NCBI GenBank assembly: GCA_017651265.1
Contig: JAGCDO010000005.1
Coordinates: 81,060-145,059, forward strand
Length of the DNA: 64,000 nucleotides
Source of the DNA: Prevotella sp.
Lineage (GTDB): Bacteria > Bacteroidota > Bacteroidia > Bacteroidales > Bacteroidaceae
Direction of reading: 5' to 3'
Shown piece by piece: positions 1-9,112 of the stretch (position 1 is its first letter; each line of letters starts with the position of its first letter). The notes below the pieces were generated by a model. The model was not told where the DNA came from and did no database searches. It saw only the letters and a program-made list of their open reading frames with translations. Position numbers and translations under genes: made by a program.

Positions 1-1
1 G

Positions 2-1681
2 TACCGCTATGTGTTCTACCGCTACCGTAAGGCCGACATGGATAATGCCATCAATGCACTGAAGCAGGTATATAAGAAGACGATTCTCTCTGCACCTTCT
101 GGCAATTATGATGCAAAGGGTAACTCTATTAATTCTGCAAATATGACTGCCATATACAATAATTCCAATGCAGATGGTGTGAAACTAAGTGCCGACGGCA
201 AGAGTGTTGTTGTGACTGGTGCCGATGGCAAGACGTATACCATGCCGCTAGATACGCAGTACGAGAGTATCAGCAAGGTATTGGAGGACTATAGCAAGGA
301 CTTCGACAAGGCGGTTGGCTCAGAAGACAATCGAGAAAGCAGGATCAATGAGTTGGTGAAGCGTAGAATTAAGAAAGAGGCTTACATGGACAAGATCTAT
401 TCCATCGAGTTCACCCCCAGTGAATATACATTGAAGGAGATGATAAATAACAAAAATATGGGTCTGCTGGCTCAACAGGCTCGTCTCTATACGCAGTTCA
501 TTGATCAGGAAGGACGAGGAACTAAGAAATCACCACCCCAATATAATTATTATTATGGAGCTCGTCCACAAGCAGAATATAAATCGTATAGTTCGAAGAG
601 TGAAATATATTTGAATCCCTACGATTTCCTGAACTATATGTGTAACTATGTATTCCTGAACGGAGTTACACTGAAGCAGGGTTACTTCTATCCGAACAAT
701 ATCACCAGCGCTCAGGGATTAGGGTTGAAGTTCTCTAACCGAGACCTGCGTGGAGGTATCGTCAATGGCAGTGATAATACTTGGCATGGAACGCTTTTCG
801 AAAAGAACCTCAACGTGCGCAATATGATGCTGGGCGACAACAAGTATGAGATAGACATTCCACACACGCCAAACGGTTACTTCACCGGACCTCTCGATGT
901 GAAACGCAGGGTTCCAGTTACAATAACTTCATGGTCTTATTATAAGAATGGTAATACACCGATGATGGACTATACGTATTATTCCGTTCTGCTTTATGAC
1001 TCCTGGCTTGCTTGGCGTGTAGATAAGATTGTGAGGGAATGGGCTGACCTGTATCGACAGTACTATTCAAGCCATAGCGGAGAGAAAGAACAACGCAAAT
1101 GGGTACAGCTGATGCAAGGTACTATCTCTTCTGGTGTAAGTGGTAGTTTTTACACAGAAACAACGAATGGAAACTGGAATGTCAGTTGGAAAGTCATCAA
1201 GAGCTATAAGGGTGTTGGCGACAACGGTCTCAAAACGTCAGGCAGTTACTCACTCTCTACACTGCAGTTCCCTGCTATGCAAGGCTTATGGAACCAGTTT
1301 ATGAAAGAGTGTAATTGGAAGGATGGAGTGAAGTTTGGCGATAATGCTACCATCAAACTTGAAAACCTTACTACGGCCAGTGGATGGACATCTCGTCATA
1401 ACAAATATGCTTGGGAGGTGTTGAATGGCTGGACTGTTAATACCCAAGGTGGAGACAAGCCCATCTACTACACCAACTATCCTGAATTCGATTGGAAGGC
1501 ATACCTGCGAGGCATCACTCAGTTCCGCTATGCGGTATATAAGCCCAATGCCTATAATACAGACACGGGTGAGGATGCCCTTCATGATGCCTACGGACTC
1601 TATCCTGTCGTAACGGTTTATTCTCCGTTCCAGGCAAGTAAGGGATGGACCATGCCTACGCTTGGTGCATATGATTATTAG
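2..1681 (+). CDS. Large exported or surface protein, 5' end outside the window
   Basis: The reading frame is open from the first bases, with no in-frame stop before the GTG at 11, so the gene starts upstream and only about 560 C-terminal residues are visible. I do not recognise the family. The visible part is rich in Tyr, Trp, Asn and Gly, has no membrane segment, and ends in a Tyr-rich stretch, which suits an extracytoplasmic protein of Bacteroidota. The next gene starts 16 nt after the stop, and the following three encode exported proteins (FN3, Big2 lipoprotein, DUF1573), so this is probably the upstream member of a cell-surface operon. Export is inferred from context, because the signal peptide, if there is one, lies outside the window. 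Confidence 0.7.
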   Translation, partial: YRYVFYRYRKADMDNAINALKQVYKKTILSAPSGNYDAKGNSINSANMTAIYNNSNADGVKLSADGKSVVVTGADGKTYTMPLDTQYESISKVLEDYSKDFDKAVGSEDNRESRINELVKRRIKKEAYMDKIYSIEFTPSEYTLKEMINNKNMGLLAQQARLYTQFIDQEGRGTKKSPPQYNYYYGARPQAEYKSYSSKSEIYLNPYDFLNYMCNYVFLNGVTLKQGYFYPNNITSAQGLGLKFSNRDLRGGIVNGSDNTWHGTLFEKNLNVRNMMLGDNKYEIDIPHTPNGYFTGPLDVKRRVPVTITSWSYYKNGNTPMMDYTYYSVLLYDSWLAWRVDKIVREWADLYRQYYSSHSGEKEQRKWVQLMQGTISSGVSGSFYTETTNGNWNVSWKVIKSYKGVGDNGLKTSGSYSLSTLQFPAMQGLWNQFMKECNWKDGVKFGDNATIKLENLTTASGWTSRHNKYAWEVLNGWTVNTQGGDKPIYYTNYPEFDWKAYLRGITQFRYAVYKPNAYNTDTGEDALHDAYGLYPVVTVYSPFQASKGWTMPTLGAYDY

Positions 1682-1697
1682 AAATGATAGAAAGAAT

Positions 1698-3875
1698 ATG
1701 ATAGACTTGAAGAAGATACTATTGGTATGTTGCCTGACCGCATTTACGGTCACGGGTGCAACCGCCCAGACGGTACTTACTGACACTGTCGCCGTTGATA
1801 CGACACAAGACAACCGTCATATCTATAACGTCGTGATGACTGGCCGTTATTATGGTGACCATGTATCGTTGCGCTGGGCACCAGAGGACTATGTGTCGTG
1901 GAAGATCATCAACGAGTATGGCTACGAACTGATTCGGATTAATATTACCGATGGCTTTGTAGATGATACCCTCTCTACTTGTATCAAGCCTTTGCCAGAG
2001 GAGGAGTTCGACCGTATGTCGCCCACCGACTCTTTGGCGCAGGCGGCTTCGTTCCTGCTCTATCGTCGTGGCACACGTCTTGACGAGACACAAGCACGAC
2101 CAGGAACGATGGGTTCTGTCATGGAGGTGTATGAAGAACAGCAGAACGCCTACGGTTTCGGTATGATGGTAGCTGAGCGACGTTTTGACCTGGCACAGGC
2201 AATGGGCTTGGGATTTGTTGACCGCACCGTGAAAGCCGGCAAGAAGTATATCTATATTATCCGTCCGCTTGTTCCTGAGAAGGTGCTACGTCTCACGGGA
2301 AGCAATATCAGATTAAATACAGAAGAACCTTATGTGCAGCCCACCTACGAGGCATTGTTATCTGACAGTATCATCAAGCCGAACACGATCCTGCTCATGT
2401 GGCAGGATGAGTTCTATTCCTACTACAATATTGAGCATCGGAAATCCGGAGGTCAATGGGAACAGATCAACGAACAGCCCTTTATGTCGATGAGTCCATT
2501 CATCAATGAAGAAGATGATGACGATGAAGCATGGAACCTTATCTATAGCGATGGCGGATTGGAACCAGGGAAATACGAATATCGTATCACAGCATTTGAT
2601 GCCTTTGGTGAACAAACTAAGCCAAGTGAACCCTATCAGGTGGAATTGTCGGATTTTGTTCCTCCCGCTCCTCCCTATATTCACCGCTTTGAACTACAGC
2701 GTAATGAGAACGATAGTATCATTCTTTGTAACGTAATCTTCGGCAAGGATTCCTTGGAACTTGATTTGAAAGGATATGATATTGTCTATACCAATGAGCA
2801 TTTTGACGGCCAATGGGTGAAGCTGAACGACCGGCCTGTTGCTGCCAGTGATACCATAGCCACCGTCGATGTATCCAAATATGGTAGCGGACAGATTGCC
2901 GTCGTGGCCTATGATATCTATGGAAATGCCAGTACTTCGATGGCTCTCTACATGCAGGTGGATGATATCACTCCTCCGTCAAAACCCCAGAATCTGCATA
3001 CGATGATTTCACCCGAAGGGGAGGTCACGCTGATGTGGGACCCGTGTCCTGAACCCGATGTGGCTCTGTATGTCGGCTATATGGCCGATACTCCTGAAGG
3101 AGACTACTTTCAGATGGCTCCGCAACCAATACCTGGTGATACCATGCTTCTTGATACCATTAACGTACATATGCCGCAGCGGTATAAGTATTATAAGGTG
3201 ATGGCATACGACTATGCAGGTAACCCGTCGGAGATGTCGGACGTGTTACAGATGGAGCGCATTGACTTCAGTATTCCGATGCTCGCGCTCTGCGACTCTA
3301 CTTGGCAGGACGACCGGCATTTCGGCATGCGCTGGCAATTGAGTAAACAGGATAATCTGGTTCTTGCCAGAATCATGCGCCGTCTGGAGAATGCGAAGAC
3401 ATGGGATATTATCCAAACCTATGACCTCGACTCTCTAGGTAACATGCGCACCTTCGAGTATGTTGATGAACCCCCGATCGACCGCGAAAACCATTACCGT
3501 TACTGCATGGAGGTGTTCAACAATACGGGTGTGTCTTCAGGATTAAGCAATCAAGAACAATTCTTCTGTCGTGGTGAGATCAGTCCTGACCTTAACATCC
3601 GACTGTCCGGTCTCGTTCAGAAAGACACGGGTAGTCCGCGTATCAGTTGGGATGTTCCCCAATCAACAGGGAAGTACTTCTTCCATGTATACCGTAAGTA
3701 TGCAGGACGGAACTATCGTCTTGTGGCTACCATACCACCCTCGGCAGAACCCGTCTTTGAAGATCAGCGACTCGATCGTGGCGAGTCGGCAACCTACTAT
3801 GTCACAGCCTTTGAAGAAGGTGGCAGTGAGAGCAGTGGCTCAAATGAGATTACGTTGACTAACAACGCACAATAA
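1698..3875 (+). CDS. Exported fibronectin type III repeat protein
   Basis: A 725-residue protein starting at the ATG at 1698. The frame is open further upstream, but this start gives a clean signal peptide (Lys-Lys, hydrophobic core, end near ATAQ at about residue 24). The body is a series of beta-rich modules. The one from about residue 425, beginning with TPPSKPQNLH and a TLMWDP strand, is a typical FN3 domain, and others near 215-330 and 630-725 look similar. No catalytic motif is seen. It follows the truncated gene by 16 nt and precedes the Big2 lipoprotein by 10 nt, so the genes are surely co-transcribed. The likely role is structural or adhesive, in the periplasm or on the surface. The exact function is unknown. 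Confidence 0.8.
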   Translation: MIDLKKILLVCCLTAFTVTGATAQTVLTDTVAVDTTQDNRHIYNVVMTGRYYGDHVSLRWAPEDYVSWKIINEYGYELIRINITDGFVDDTLSTCIKPLPEEEFDRMSPTDSLAQAASFLLYRRGTRLDETQARPGTMGSVMEVYEEQQNAYGFGMMVAERRFDLAQAMGLGFVDRTVKAGKKYIYIIRPLVPEKVLRLTGSNIRLNTEEPYVQPTYEALLSDSIIKPNTILLMWQDEFYSYYNIEHRKSGGQWEQINEQPFMSMSPFINEEDDDDEAWNLIYSDGGLEPGKYEYRITAFDAFGEQTKPSEPYQVELSDFVPPAPPYIHRFELQRNENDSIILCNVIFGKDSLELDLKGYDIVYTNEHFDGQWVKLNDRPVAASDTIATVDVSKYGSGQIAVVAYDIYGNASTSMALYMQVDDITPPSKPQNLHTMISPEGEVTLMWDPCPEPDVALYVGYMADTPEGDYFQMAPQPIPGDTMLLDTINVHMPQRYKYYKVMAYDYAGNPSEMSDVLQMERIDFSIPMLALCDSTWQDDRHFGMRWQLSKQDNLVLARIMRRLENAKTWDIIQTYDLDSLGNMRTFEYVDEPPIDRENHYRYCMEVFNNTGVSSGLSNQEQFFCRGEISPDLNIRLSGLVQKDTGSPRISWDVPQSTGKYFFHVYRKYAGRNYRLVATIPPSAEPVFEDQRLDRGESATYYVTAFEEGGSESSGSNEITLTNNAQ

Positions 3876-3885
3876 CGATTTGGTC

Positions 3886-4545
3886 ATGAAGAAATACAGA
3901 ATGCTAATCATTAGTCTGATGGGTGTTGCGGCATTGGCCTCATGTGGGGATGTCTTAGAGATTCCCGAGACTATTAAGCCAACGGAGATGACACTCGACC
4001 ATCACTCGCTTGTGGTGATGGAGGGGGATCGTATACAGGTCACTTCCTCGTTCAAACCAGATGATGTTACTAACACTTCTGTATGGTGGAAGATGGGTGA
4101 TGAAAATGTGGCTCTTGTCACAAACGGTTTGGTTTATGGAAAGAAGCAGGGGAACACCATGCTGCGTGCCTATTCGGTATTGAATCAGATCTCCGATTCC
4201 TGCTCAGTCATCGTTATCAGCAATTGGGAGAATAGCTTTAGGAGTGAGTACTATAGGTATGACATGGTGGTTTATGCGCGGATGATTCTTGGCGGACAAC
4301 CGTTACCTACTGATGTGAAAGTGGCAGCCATGTGTGGAGATGAGATTCGAGGTGTGGGCATTCGTCGAAACCGGCAGGGCATCGAATACATGGAAATCCG
4401 TGTTTACAGCAATAGCCCGTTGGGAGAAACCATCCGTTTTGTGGCTTATAAGCCAGGAACAGGTATTGTTAACTTCACGCGTACACTGTCTTTCGACGAG
4501 GAAACCCACGGTACGTTGTCGAACTTGCTTGTCATTTCGGATTGA
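3886..4545 (+). CDS. Big2-like (Ig-like) lipoprotein
   Basis: A 219-residue predicted lipoprotein. The start is the ATG at 3886, which puts a lipobox (Leu-Ala-Ser-Cys, Cys20) at the end of a short hydrophobic signal. Residues about 30-110 resemble a bacterial Ig-like group 2 module: a PTEMTLDHHSLVVMEGD opening, followed by strands around VWWKMGDENVALVTNGLVYG, the usual 'decide what is background, then G-x-V' pattern. The C-terminal half (about 115-219) is an unrecognised beta-rich region. The gene sits between the FN3 protein and the DUF1573 gene, with gaps of 10 and 28 nt. It is probably a surface or periplasmic component of the same assembly; no enzyme activity is suggested. Confidence 0.78.
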   Translation: MKKYRMLIISLMGVAALASCGDVLEIPETIKPTEMTLDHHSLVVMEGDRIQVTSSFKPDDVTNTSVWWKMGDENVALVTNGLVYGKKQGNTMLRAYSVLNQISDSCSVIVISNWENSFRSEYYRYDMVVYARMILGGQPLPTDVKVAAMCGDEIRGVGIRRNRQGIEYMEIRVYSNSPLGETIRFVAYKPGTGIVNFTRTLSFDEETHGTLSNLLVISD

Positions 4546-4573
4546 CAGGTCGTAACGTAAGAGAATTGATGTC

Positions 4574-4993
4574 ATGATGAGAATAGGATTGTTGATATTA
4601 TCATGTCTTATGGTTAACTCTGCGTTAGCCTATTCGAATGACGAGGAACTATCTACAGAAAAGGGAAAGAAAGATGGATCCTACATCACCTTTACAACGA
4701 GGAAAATCGATGTAGGAACGATATATAGTCCTTGGAAAACAACCGTTGTCTATGAGTTCCGCAATACAGGTGATGAGCCACTGGTTGTACAGAACATCAC
4801 TACCGATTGTGGTTGCACCGTGGCTGAATACACCCGAAAACCTATCAAACCCGGCAAAAAAGGGATTGTAACAGTGACCTATGATGGACAGTATACCGAA
4901 GCAGGCTACTTCCACAAGACGATAACGGTGGTAACCAACTCATGGCGAAAAGCTGTTGAACGTCTCTACTTGGAGGGAACGCGAGGGGAATAA
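4574..4993 (+). CDS. DUF1573 domain exported protein
   Basis: A 139-residue protein with a signal peptide (hydrophobic residues 4-17, end near ALA-Y). Residues about 40-135 match the DUF1573 pattern known in Bacteroidota: a strand ending FRNTGDEPL, then TTDCGCTVAEY with the paired Cys residues, then the P-x-KPGKKG turn and a final TVVTN strand. DUF1573 proteins have an immunoglobulin-like fold and no assigned function. As the last gene of the surface-protein operon (28 nt after the lipoprotein) it may be an accessory of the complex. A promoter for the next gene begins 25 nt downstream, so the operon probably ends here. Confidence 0.85.
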   Translation: MMRIGLLILSCLMVNSALAYSNDEELSTEKGKKDGSYITFTTRKIDVGTIYSPWKTTVVYEFRNTGDEPLVVQNITTDCGCTVAEYTRKPIKPGKKGIVTVTYDGQYTEAGYFHKTITVVTNSWRKAVERLYLEGTRGE

Positions 4994-5017
4994 CGTGATT
5001 GTTTTTTCTGGAAAACA

Positions 5018-5049
5018 TTTGGCTGTCTCGTAATTATTCGTTACTTTTG
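5018..5049 (+). promoter_or_regulatory. Bacteroidota sigma promoter for the PfkB kinase gene
   Basis: TTTG at 5018-5021 and TACTTTTG at 5042-5049 are separated by 20 nt, matching the -33/-7 consensus (TTTG, 19-21 nt, TAnnTTTG). The ATG at 5073 lies 23 nt beyond the -7 box, so an in-frame GTG at 5049 cannot be the start. Confidence 0.75.
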
Positions 5050-5072
5050 TGCGCAAGATAAATGAGAAGTAT

Positions 5073-6017
5073 ATGCGCAAAGTAATAGGAATAGGGGAGA
5101 CCATCTTCGATATTATCTTTAAGGACAATCAACCGATAGGGGCCGTGCCTGGCGGGAGCGCTTTCAATGGTGTCATCTCCTTAGGACGGTCGGGCGTGCA
5201 ATGCTCGTTCATCAGTGAGACAGGTAACGACAGGGTAGGCGAGAGCATCATCCGCTTTGCCCGCGAGAATGGGGTGAACGCAGATAACATCAATGTGTTC
5301 CCTGAGTCAAAATCGCCCATTTCACTGGCGTTTCTCGATGAGAACAACGATGCGCAGTACCTGTTCTACAAGGATCATCCGCACGACCAGCTCGACTTTG
5401 TCTATCCTGATGTGCAGCCTGATGATATCGTGATGTTCAGTTCGTTCTATGCGGTGAACCCAGTCATCCGCACGCAGGTTTACGGCTTCCTCAACTATGC
5501 CCGTCAGCATGGGGCTATCCTCTATTACGATGTGAACCTCCGTCCTTCGCATCAGCATGAGGTGATGAAGCTGAAACCGAACTTCCTGGAGAACCTTGAG
5601 CTGGCCGACATCGTGCGTGGCTCGAAGGAGGACTTCCAGGTGCTGTTCAAGAAGGAAGATCCCGATAAGGTGTTCAACACCGAGGTTTCCTTCTACTGCA
5701 AGAACTTCATCTATACCCAGGGGGCTGATCCGGTGGTCCTGCGTACCAAGACGGTAAAGAAAGAGTATCCCGTTGAGACAACCGAAACGGTGAGCACCAT
5801 CGGCGCAGGCGATAACTTCAATGCAGGACTGGTTTATGGGATGATGAAATACGATATTACCCGTGAAACCATCGAACAGGGTCTGACAGAAGAGCAATGG
5901 GACCAGATTATCCAGTGTGCGCAGGAATTCTCGGCCAACTGCTGCCAGAGCATCCATAACTCGGTGAGCGTGGAGTTTGGGACAAAAATGGCCCAAGAAT
6001 TGGTTCATAGTTCATAA
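5073..6017 (+). CDS. PfkB-family carbohydrate kinase (fructokinase-like)
   Basis: A 314-residue cytoplasmic kinase of the PfkB/ribokinase family, which phosphorylates a sugar with ATP. The N-terminal family signature appears as AVPGGSAFN (about 24-32), and the C-terminal signature as TIGAGDNFNAGL with the catalytic base Asp247. Length is normal. Similar Bacteroidota genes are annotated as fructokinase or sugar kinase; substrate cannot be decided here. The ATG at 5073 is chosen because the promoter lies at 5018-5049. The last codons (Val-His-Ser-Ser and stop) are made of the GTTCATA heptamer repeat that fills the following intergenic space. The FprA gene follows 39 nt later. Confidence 0.88.
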   Translation: MRKVIGIGETIFDIIFKDNQPIGAVPGGSAFNGVISLGRSGVQCSFISETGNDRVGESIIRFARENGVNADNINVFPESKSPISLAFLDENNDAQYLFYKDHPHDQLDFVYPDVQPDDIVMFSSFYAVNPVIRTQVYGFLNYARQHGAILYYDVNLRPSHQHEVMKLKPNFLENLELADIVRGSKEDFQVLFKKEDPDKVFNTEVSFYCKNFIYTQGADPVVLRTKTVKKEYPVETTETVSTIGAGDNFNAGLVYGMMKYDITRETIEQGLTEEQWDQIIQCAQEFSANCCQSIHNSVSVEFGTKMAQELVHSS

Positions 6018-6054
6018 TTCATAGTTCATAGTTAAAAGTTCATAGTTCAAAGTT
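6002..6054 (+). repeat. 7-nt tandem array (GTTCATA type)
   Basis: About seven degenerate copies of GTTCATA/GTTCAAA occupy the whole gap between the sugar kinase and fprA. The first copies are inside the kinase gene and provide its stop codon. Confidence 0.8.
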
Positions 6055-6056
6055 AT

Positions 6057-7250
6057 ATGATAGAGATTACAAACAAGATTTACTACGTGGGTGTTAACGA
6101 CCGTAACAAGAACCTTTTTGAGGGTTTGTGGCCGTTGCCCAATGGGGTGAGCTATAACTCGTATCTGATTGATGACGAGAAGGTGTGTCTGATTGATACG
6201 GTGGAGGTGGATTTCTTCGTGCCCTACCTGAAGAATATCCAGGAGGTGATAGGCGAACGCCCCATCGACTATCTGGTGATCAATCACATGGAGCCCGACC
6301 ATAGCGGAAGCATTGCCTTGATCAAGAAGTATTACCCGGAGATTCAGATCATCGGAAACAAGAAAACCTTCCAGATGATGGAGGGTTTCTATGGCATTGG
6401 CGAGGGAACGCTGGAGGTCAAAAACGGCGATTCCATCGAGCTTGGCAAGCACACGCTGAACTTCGTGCTGACCCCGATGGTGCACTGGCCCGAGACGATG
6501 GTAACCCTCGACACCTCTTGTAACGTATTGTTCTCAGGCGACGCCTTCGGCTGCTTCGGTGCGCTGAACGGTGGTATCATCGACAGTGAGATCAACTGCG
6601 ATACGTTCTGGCTCGAAATGGTGCGTTACTACTCTAATATCGTGGGAAAGTATGGCACACCGGTGCAGAACGCCCTGAAGAAACTCGCAGGCATCAAGCT
6701 CGACTATATCTGCGCCACCCACGGTCCGGTGTGGCACGAATATATCAGTAAGGTGGTGGATATGTACGACAAGATGAGTCGTTATGAAACCGAACCGGGT
6801 TTGGTGATCTGCTACGGTACGATGTACGGTAATACGGAGCGTGCTGCCGAGGTGATTGCCCGTGCTGCCTCACAGGCAGGACTGAAGAACATCGTGATGT
6901 ATAATGTCTCGAAGACTCATCATTCGTATATCATCCGCGATGTGTTCCGCTACAAAGGACTGATTGTGGGTGCTCCTACCTATAACACCGGTCTTTACCA
7001 CGAGATGGACGTACTGCTTTCCGAATTAGCTGGTAAGGACATCAAGAACCACCTGTTGGGATGGTTCGGTTCCTTCGGCTGGGCTTCCAAGGCCGTGGCC
7101 GAGATCCAGAAGTGGAACGATGAGCGTTTGCACTTCGAGGCCGTAGGTACTCCCGTGGAAATCAAGCAGAGTCTTACCCCCGAAACCTTTGCGCAGTGCG
7201 AGGCGTTGGGGAAAGCGATGGCGGAAGCTTTGCTAATTGAAAATTGCTAA
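6057..7250 (+). CDS. FprA-type flavodiiron protein (A-type flavoprotein)
   Basis: A 397-residue flavodiiron protein that reduces O2 to water (or NO to N2O) in the cytoplasm, protecting anaerobes from oxidative or nitrosative stress. The N-terminal beta-lactamase-like domain (1-245) carries the diiron ligands: H77-x-E79-x-D81-H82, H143, D162 and H222. The flavodoxin domain (about 248-395) has the FMN loop YGTMYGNTE at 253-261. There is no C-terminal rubredoxin extension, so electrons must come from a separate donor. The ATG at 6057 directly follows a heptamer array. The final residues (Ile-Glu-Asn-Cys) and the stop are encoded by another repeat array, ATTGnnn. The gene is probably co-transcribed with the kinase. 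Confidence 0.93.
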   Translation: MIEITNKIYYVGVNDRNKNLFEGLWPLPNGVSYNSYLIDDEKVCLIDTVEVDFFVPYLKNIQEVIGERPIDYLVINHMEPDHSGSIALIKKYYPEIQIIGNKKTFQMMEGFYGIGEGTLEVKNGDSIELGKHTLNFVLTPMVHWPETMVTLDTSCNVLFSGDAFGCFGALNGGIIDSEINCDTFWLEMVRYYSNIVGKYGTPVQNALKKLAGIKLDYICATHGPVWHEYISKVVDMYDKMSRYETEPGLVICYGTMYGNTERAAEVIARAASQAGLKNIVMYNVSKTHHSYIIRDVFRYKGLIVGAPTYNTGLYHEMDVLLSELAGKDIKNHLLGWFGSFGWASKAVAEIQKWNDERLHFEAVGTPVEIKQSLTPETFAQCEALGKAMAEALLIENC

Positions 7251-7267
7251 TTGAAAATTGACAATTA
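7231..7267 (+). repeat. 7-nt tandem array (ATTGAAA/ATTGCTA) at the fprA 3' end
   Basis: ATTGnnn words repeat with a 7-nt period from the last codons of fprA into the gap before the convergent LOG gene at 7270. No other terminator is visible here. Confidence 0.75.
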
Positions 7268-7269
7268 AT

Positions 7270-7797
7270 TTATATGAGGGTGGCCAATTCTTTTAGGGAG
7301 TTGGCCACTTTGATGTAGGTGTCCCACTGCTTGCGGGTGACACCCTTGCTGTCCAGGTCGTGCAGACAGGCGATGAGGGAATCCCAGAACCCTTTCATGT
7401 TAAAGAGAATAACGGGCTTCTGGTGGTAACCGATGGTGGCCGATGAGGCCACCGAGAAGATCTCATCCAGCGTACCTATACCCCCTGGCAGGGCGATGAA
7501 CACATCGCTCTGCGCCATCATCAGCGCCTTACGGTCGTTCAGGTTGTCACAAGGGATATGCACATCGAGGTATTCACTCACATGGCCGTTCTCTTCCACC
7601 TTCGAAGGAACAACACCGATGGTCTGTCCCCCCGCCTCATGCACCGATTGGGCGATACAGTCCATCAACCCTAAGTCCGTACCGCCAAACACCAAGGTAT
7701 GACCTTCCTTGGCGAGCCACTGTCCCAATTCCCAGGTCTTCGTGAAGAAATCACGGTCTATATCGTGATTCGCTGAACAAAACACACAAACTTTCAT
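7270..7797 (-). CDS. LOG-family protein (TIGR00730, Rossmann fold)
   Basis: A 175-residue member of the LOG/lysine-decarboxylase-like family, with the signature PGGIGTLDE at 104-112 preceded by the R89-K90 pair. Characterised members are nucleoside 5'-monophosphate phosphoribohydrolases (they release free base from cytokinin riboside monophosphate or AMP). The bacterial physiological substrate is uncertain. It is the last gene of the minus-strand TonB operon, starting 33 nt after the plug-like protein, although functional linkage to that operon is not obvious. The length is typical of the short class. Its 3' end is 19 nt from the convergent fprA gene. Confidence 0.88.
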   Translation of the reverse strand: MKVCVFCSANHDIDRDFFTKTWELGQWLAKEGHTLVFGGTDLGLMDCIAQSVHEAGGQTIGVVPSKVEENGHVSEYLDVHIPCDNLNDRKALMMAQSDVFIALPGGIGTLDEIFSVASSATIGYHQKPVILFNMKGFWDSLIACLHDLDSKGVTRKQWDTYIKVANSLKELATLI

Positions 7798-7830
7798 TCC
7801 TTTATTCTTCGTTTTACATCATCGGTTTCC

Positions 7831-9111
7831 TCATTGCGGAAACTCATACACCAGATACTGCACCTTCGGCTCGGTGGGATAGTTCGTGAGACGCCCGGAG
7901 CGAGTCACAAACGACAGGATGCCGTTATACACCCCATTACCAAAGGTATATTGTCCGCCATAGATATTGATATAATGAATGCGCCGTGCATCATAGTCAA
8001 GCAGTCGTTCAATATCAATCACAGGCATTCCGTCTATCAGAACCATGGCAGGCCAAGCACTCACATAAGCATCCTGCGGTCGGCGTACCACCAACTGCGA
8101 CACCCCATTGATCTTCGTTTTCCTTACGCAGTTCACATATTCAATCAGCACCTCCCTGATGGTAAGGAACTGGCGGTATTCATCGAGATTATACGCAGGA
8201 TCAGGCTTCGTACCGAACAACGAGTCATCATAATCCAAGGGCACTCCTTCCTCAGCCGTATCATCCGCATAGTCACCCAACTGCAGCTCCCGCTTGGCAG
8301 GCGCAATGGCAATTTGGTGGCGTTGCATGTCGAGCGAGCGTTCTTCCACCTCGTTGCGCTTGTAGTGGAACACCAAATGCGGCAGTCGTTTGGGGAGTAA
8401 GGTGACAAACGGAGAGATCATCTCGATGGGCAGACTCGCGCCTGTATAGGAAGCGGCTGAGAGCACCAACGGTTGCTTACCGTGCAAGCCATAGGTGTAG
8501 AACACCGCCAGCGAGTCGTTCACCATCTTCCCCTCGAAATAATGAATCTGCTTACCCACGATGCTCAGCGAAGGACGGATCTGACTGCCCTTGAAGGTCT
8601 GTCCACCATCCACATTCTTCACACGAGCCTTGATGATATGGCCCTCGGTCTCACGCCCATCCACAGGCTTCACATCCTGCAGGTCGGCCGTAGAGAAACC
8701 ACTGCCTCTACCCATGGACGGATAGCTCAGCGAATCGGGATGCGCCATGGCAACCCACTCGATATCATCATCCTCACTCTTGTGAAGCGCATTCACAACA
8801 GCCACCAGCTGGTGCGCCACCTGGGCTTGATGACGCGTATATACCGACAGCACATAATACCCGCTATGCAGGTCGGAGGGCAGTTCGATGATGCCCGTTC
8901 CCTTCCCGTTGTTCAAGCTCACCACCGTACCGACAGCCAAGCTGTACGTATCGCACAGCTCAGCATAGGCAATCAGCGCATCATCGGCGGTGATGCTCAC
9001 CTTCATCGCCTCACCGGCAAGATACCAAGTGCGGTCGGTAGAAACACTGATAGCAAAGGTACTCAATGAAAGCACCATCGCCATCGTCAACAGCAATATC
9101 CTATTCTTCAT
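7831..9111 (-). CDS. Exported protein with plug-like C-terminal region, TonB operon partner
   Basis: A 426-residue protein with a signal peptide (1-20). The N-terminal part (about 20-110) is a beta-rich domain like the MG2-type domains of Bacteroidota exported proteins (WYLAGEAMKVSI). The C-terminal part (about 305-415) resembles a TonB plug: LTIREVLIEYV, then VLIDGMPVIDIERLL, then YGGQYTFGNGVYNGILSF. No beta-barrel follows. Its start lies one base after the DUF4249 stop, so translation is tightly coupled. Together with the receptor and the lipoprotein it probably forms an outer-membrane uptake or secretion assembly. The function of the soluble plug-like module is unknown to me. Confidence 0.75.
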   Translation of the reverse strand: MKNRILLLTMAMVLSLSTFAISVSTDRTWYLAGEAMKVSITADDALIAYAELCDTYSLAVGTVVSLNNGKGTGIIELPSDLHSGYYVLSVYTRHQAQVAHQLVAVVNALHKSEDDDIEWVAMAHPDSLSYPSMGRGSGFSTADLQDVKPVDGRETEGHIIKARVKNVDGGQTFKGSQIRPSLSIVGKQIHYFEGKMVNDSLAVFYTYGLHGKQPLVLSAASYTGASLPIEMISPFVTLLPKRLPHLVFHYKRNEVEERSLDMQRHQIAIAPAKRELQLGDYADDTAEEGVPLDYDDSLFGTKPDPAYNLDEYRQFLTIREVLIEYVNCVRKTKINGVSQLVVRRPQDAYVSAWPAMVLIDGMPVIDIERLLDYDARRIHYINIYGGQYTFGNGVYNGILSFVTRSGRLTNYPTEPKVQYLVYEFPQ

Positions 9112-9112
9112 C

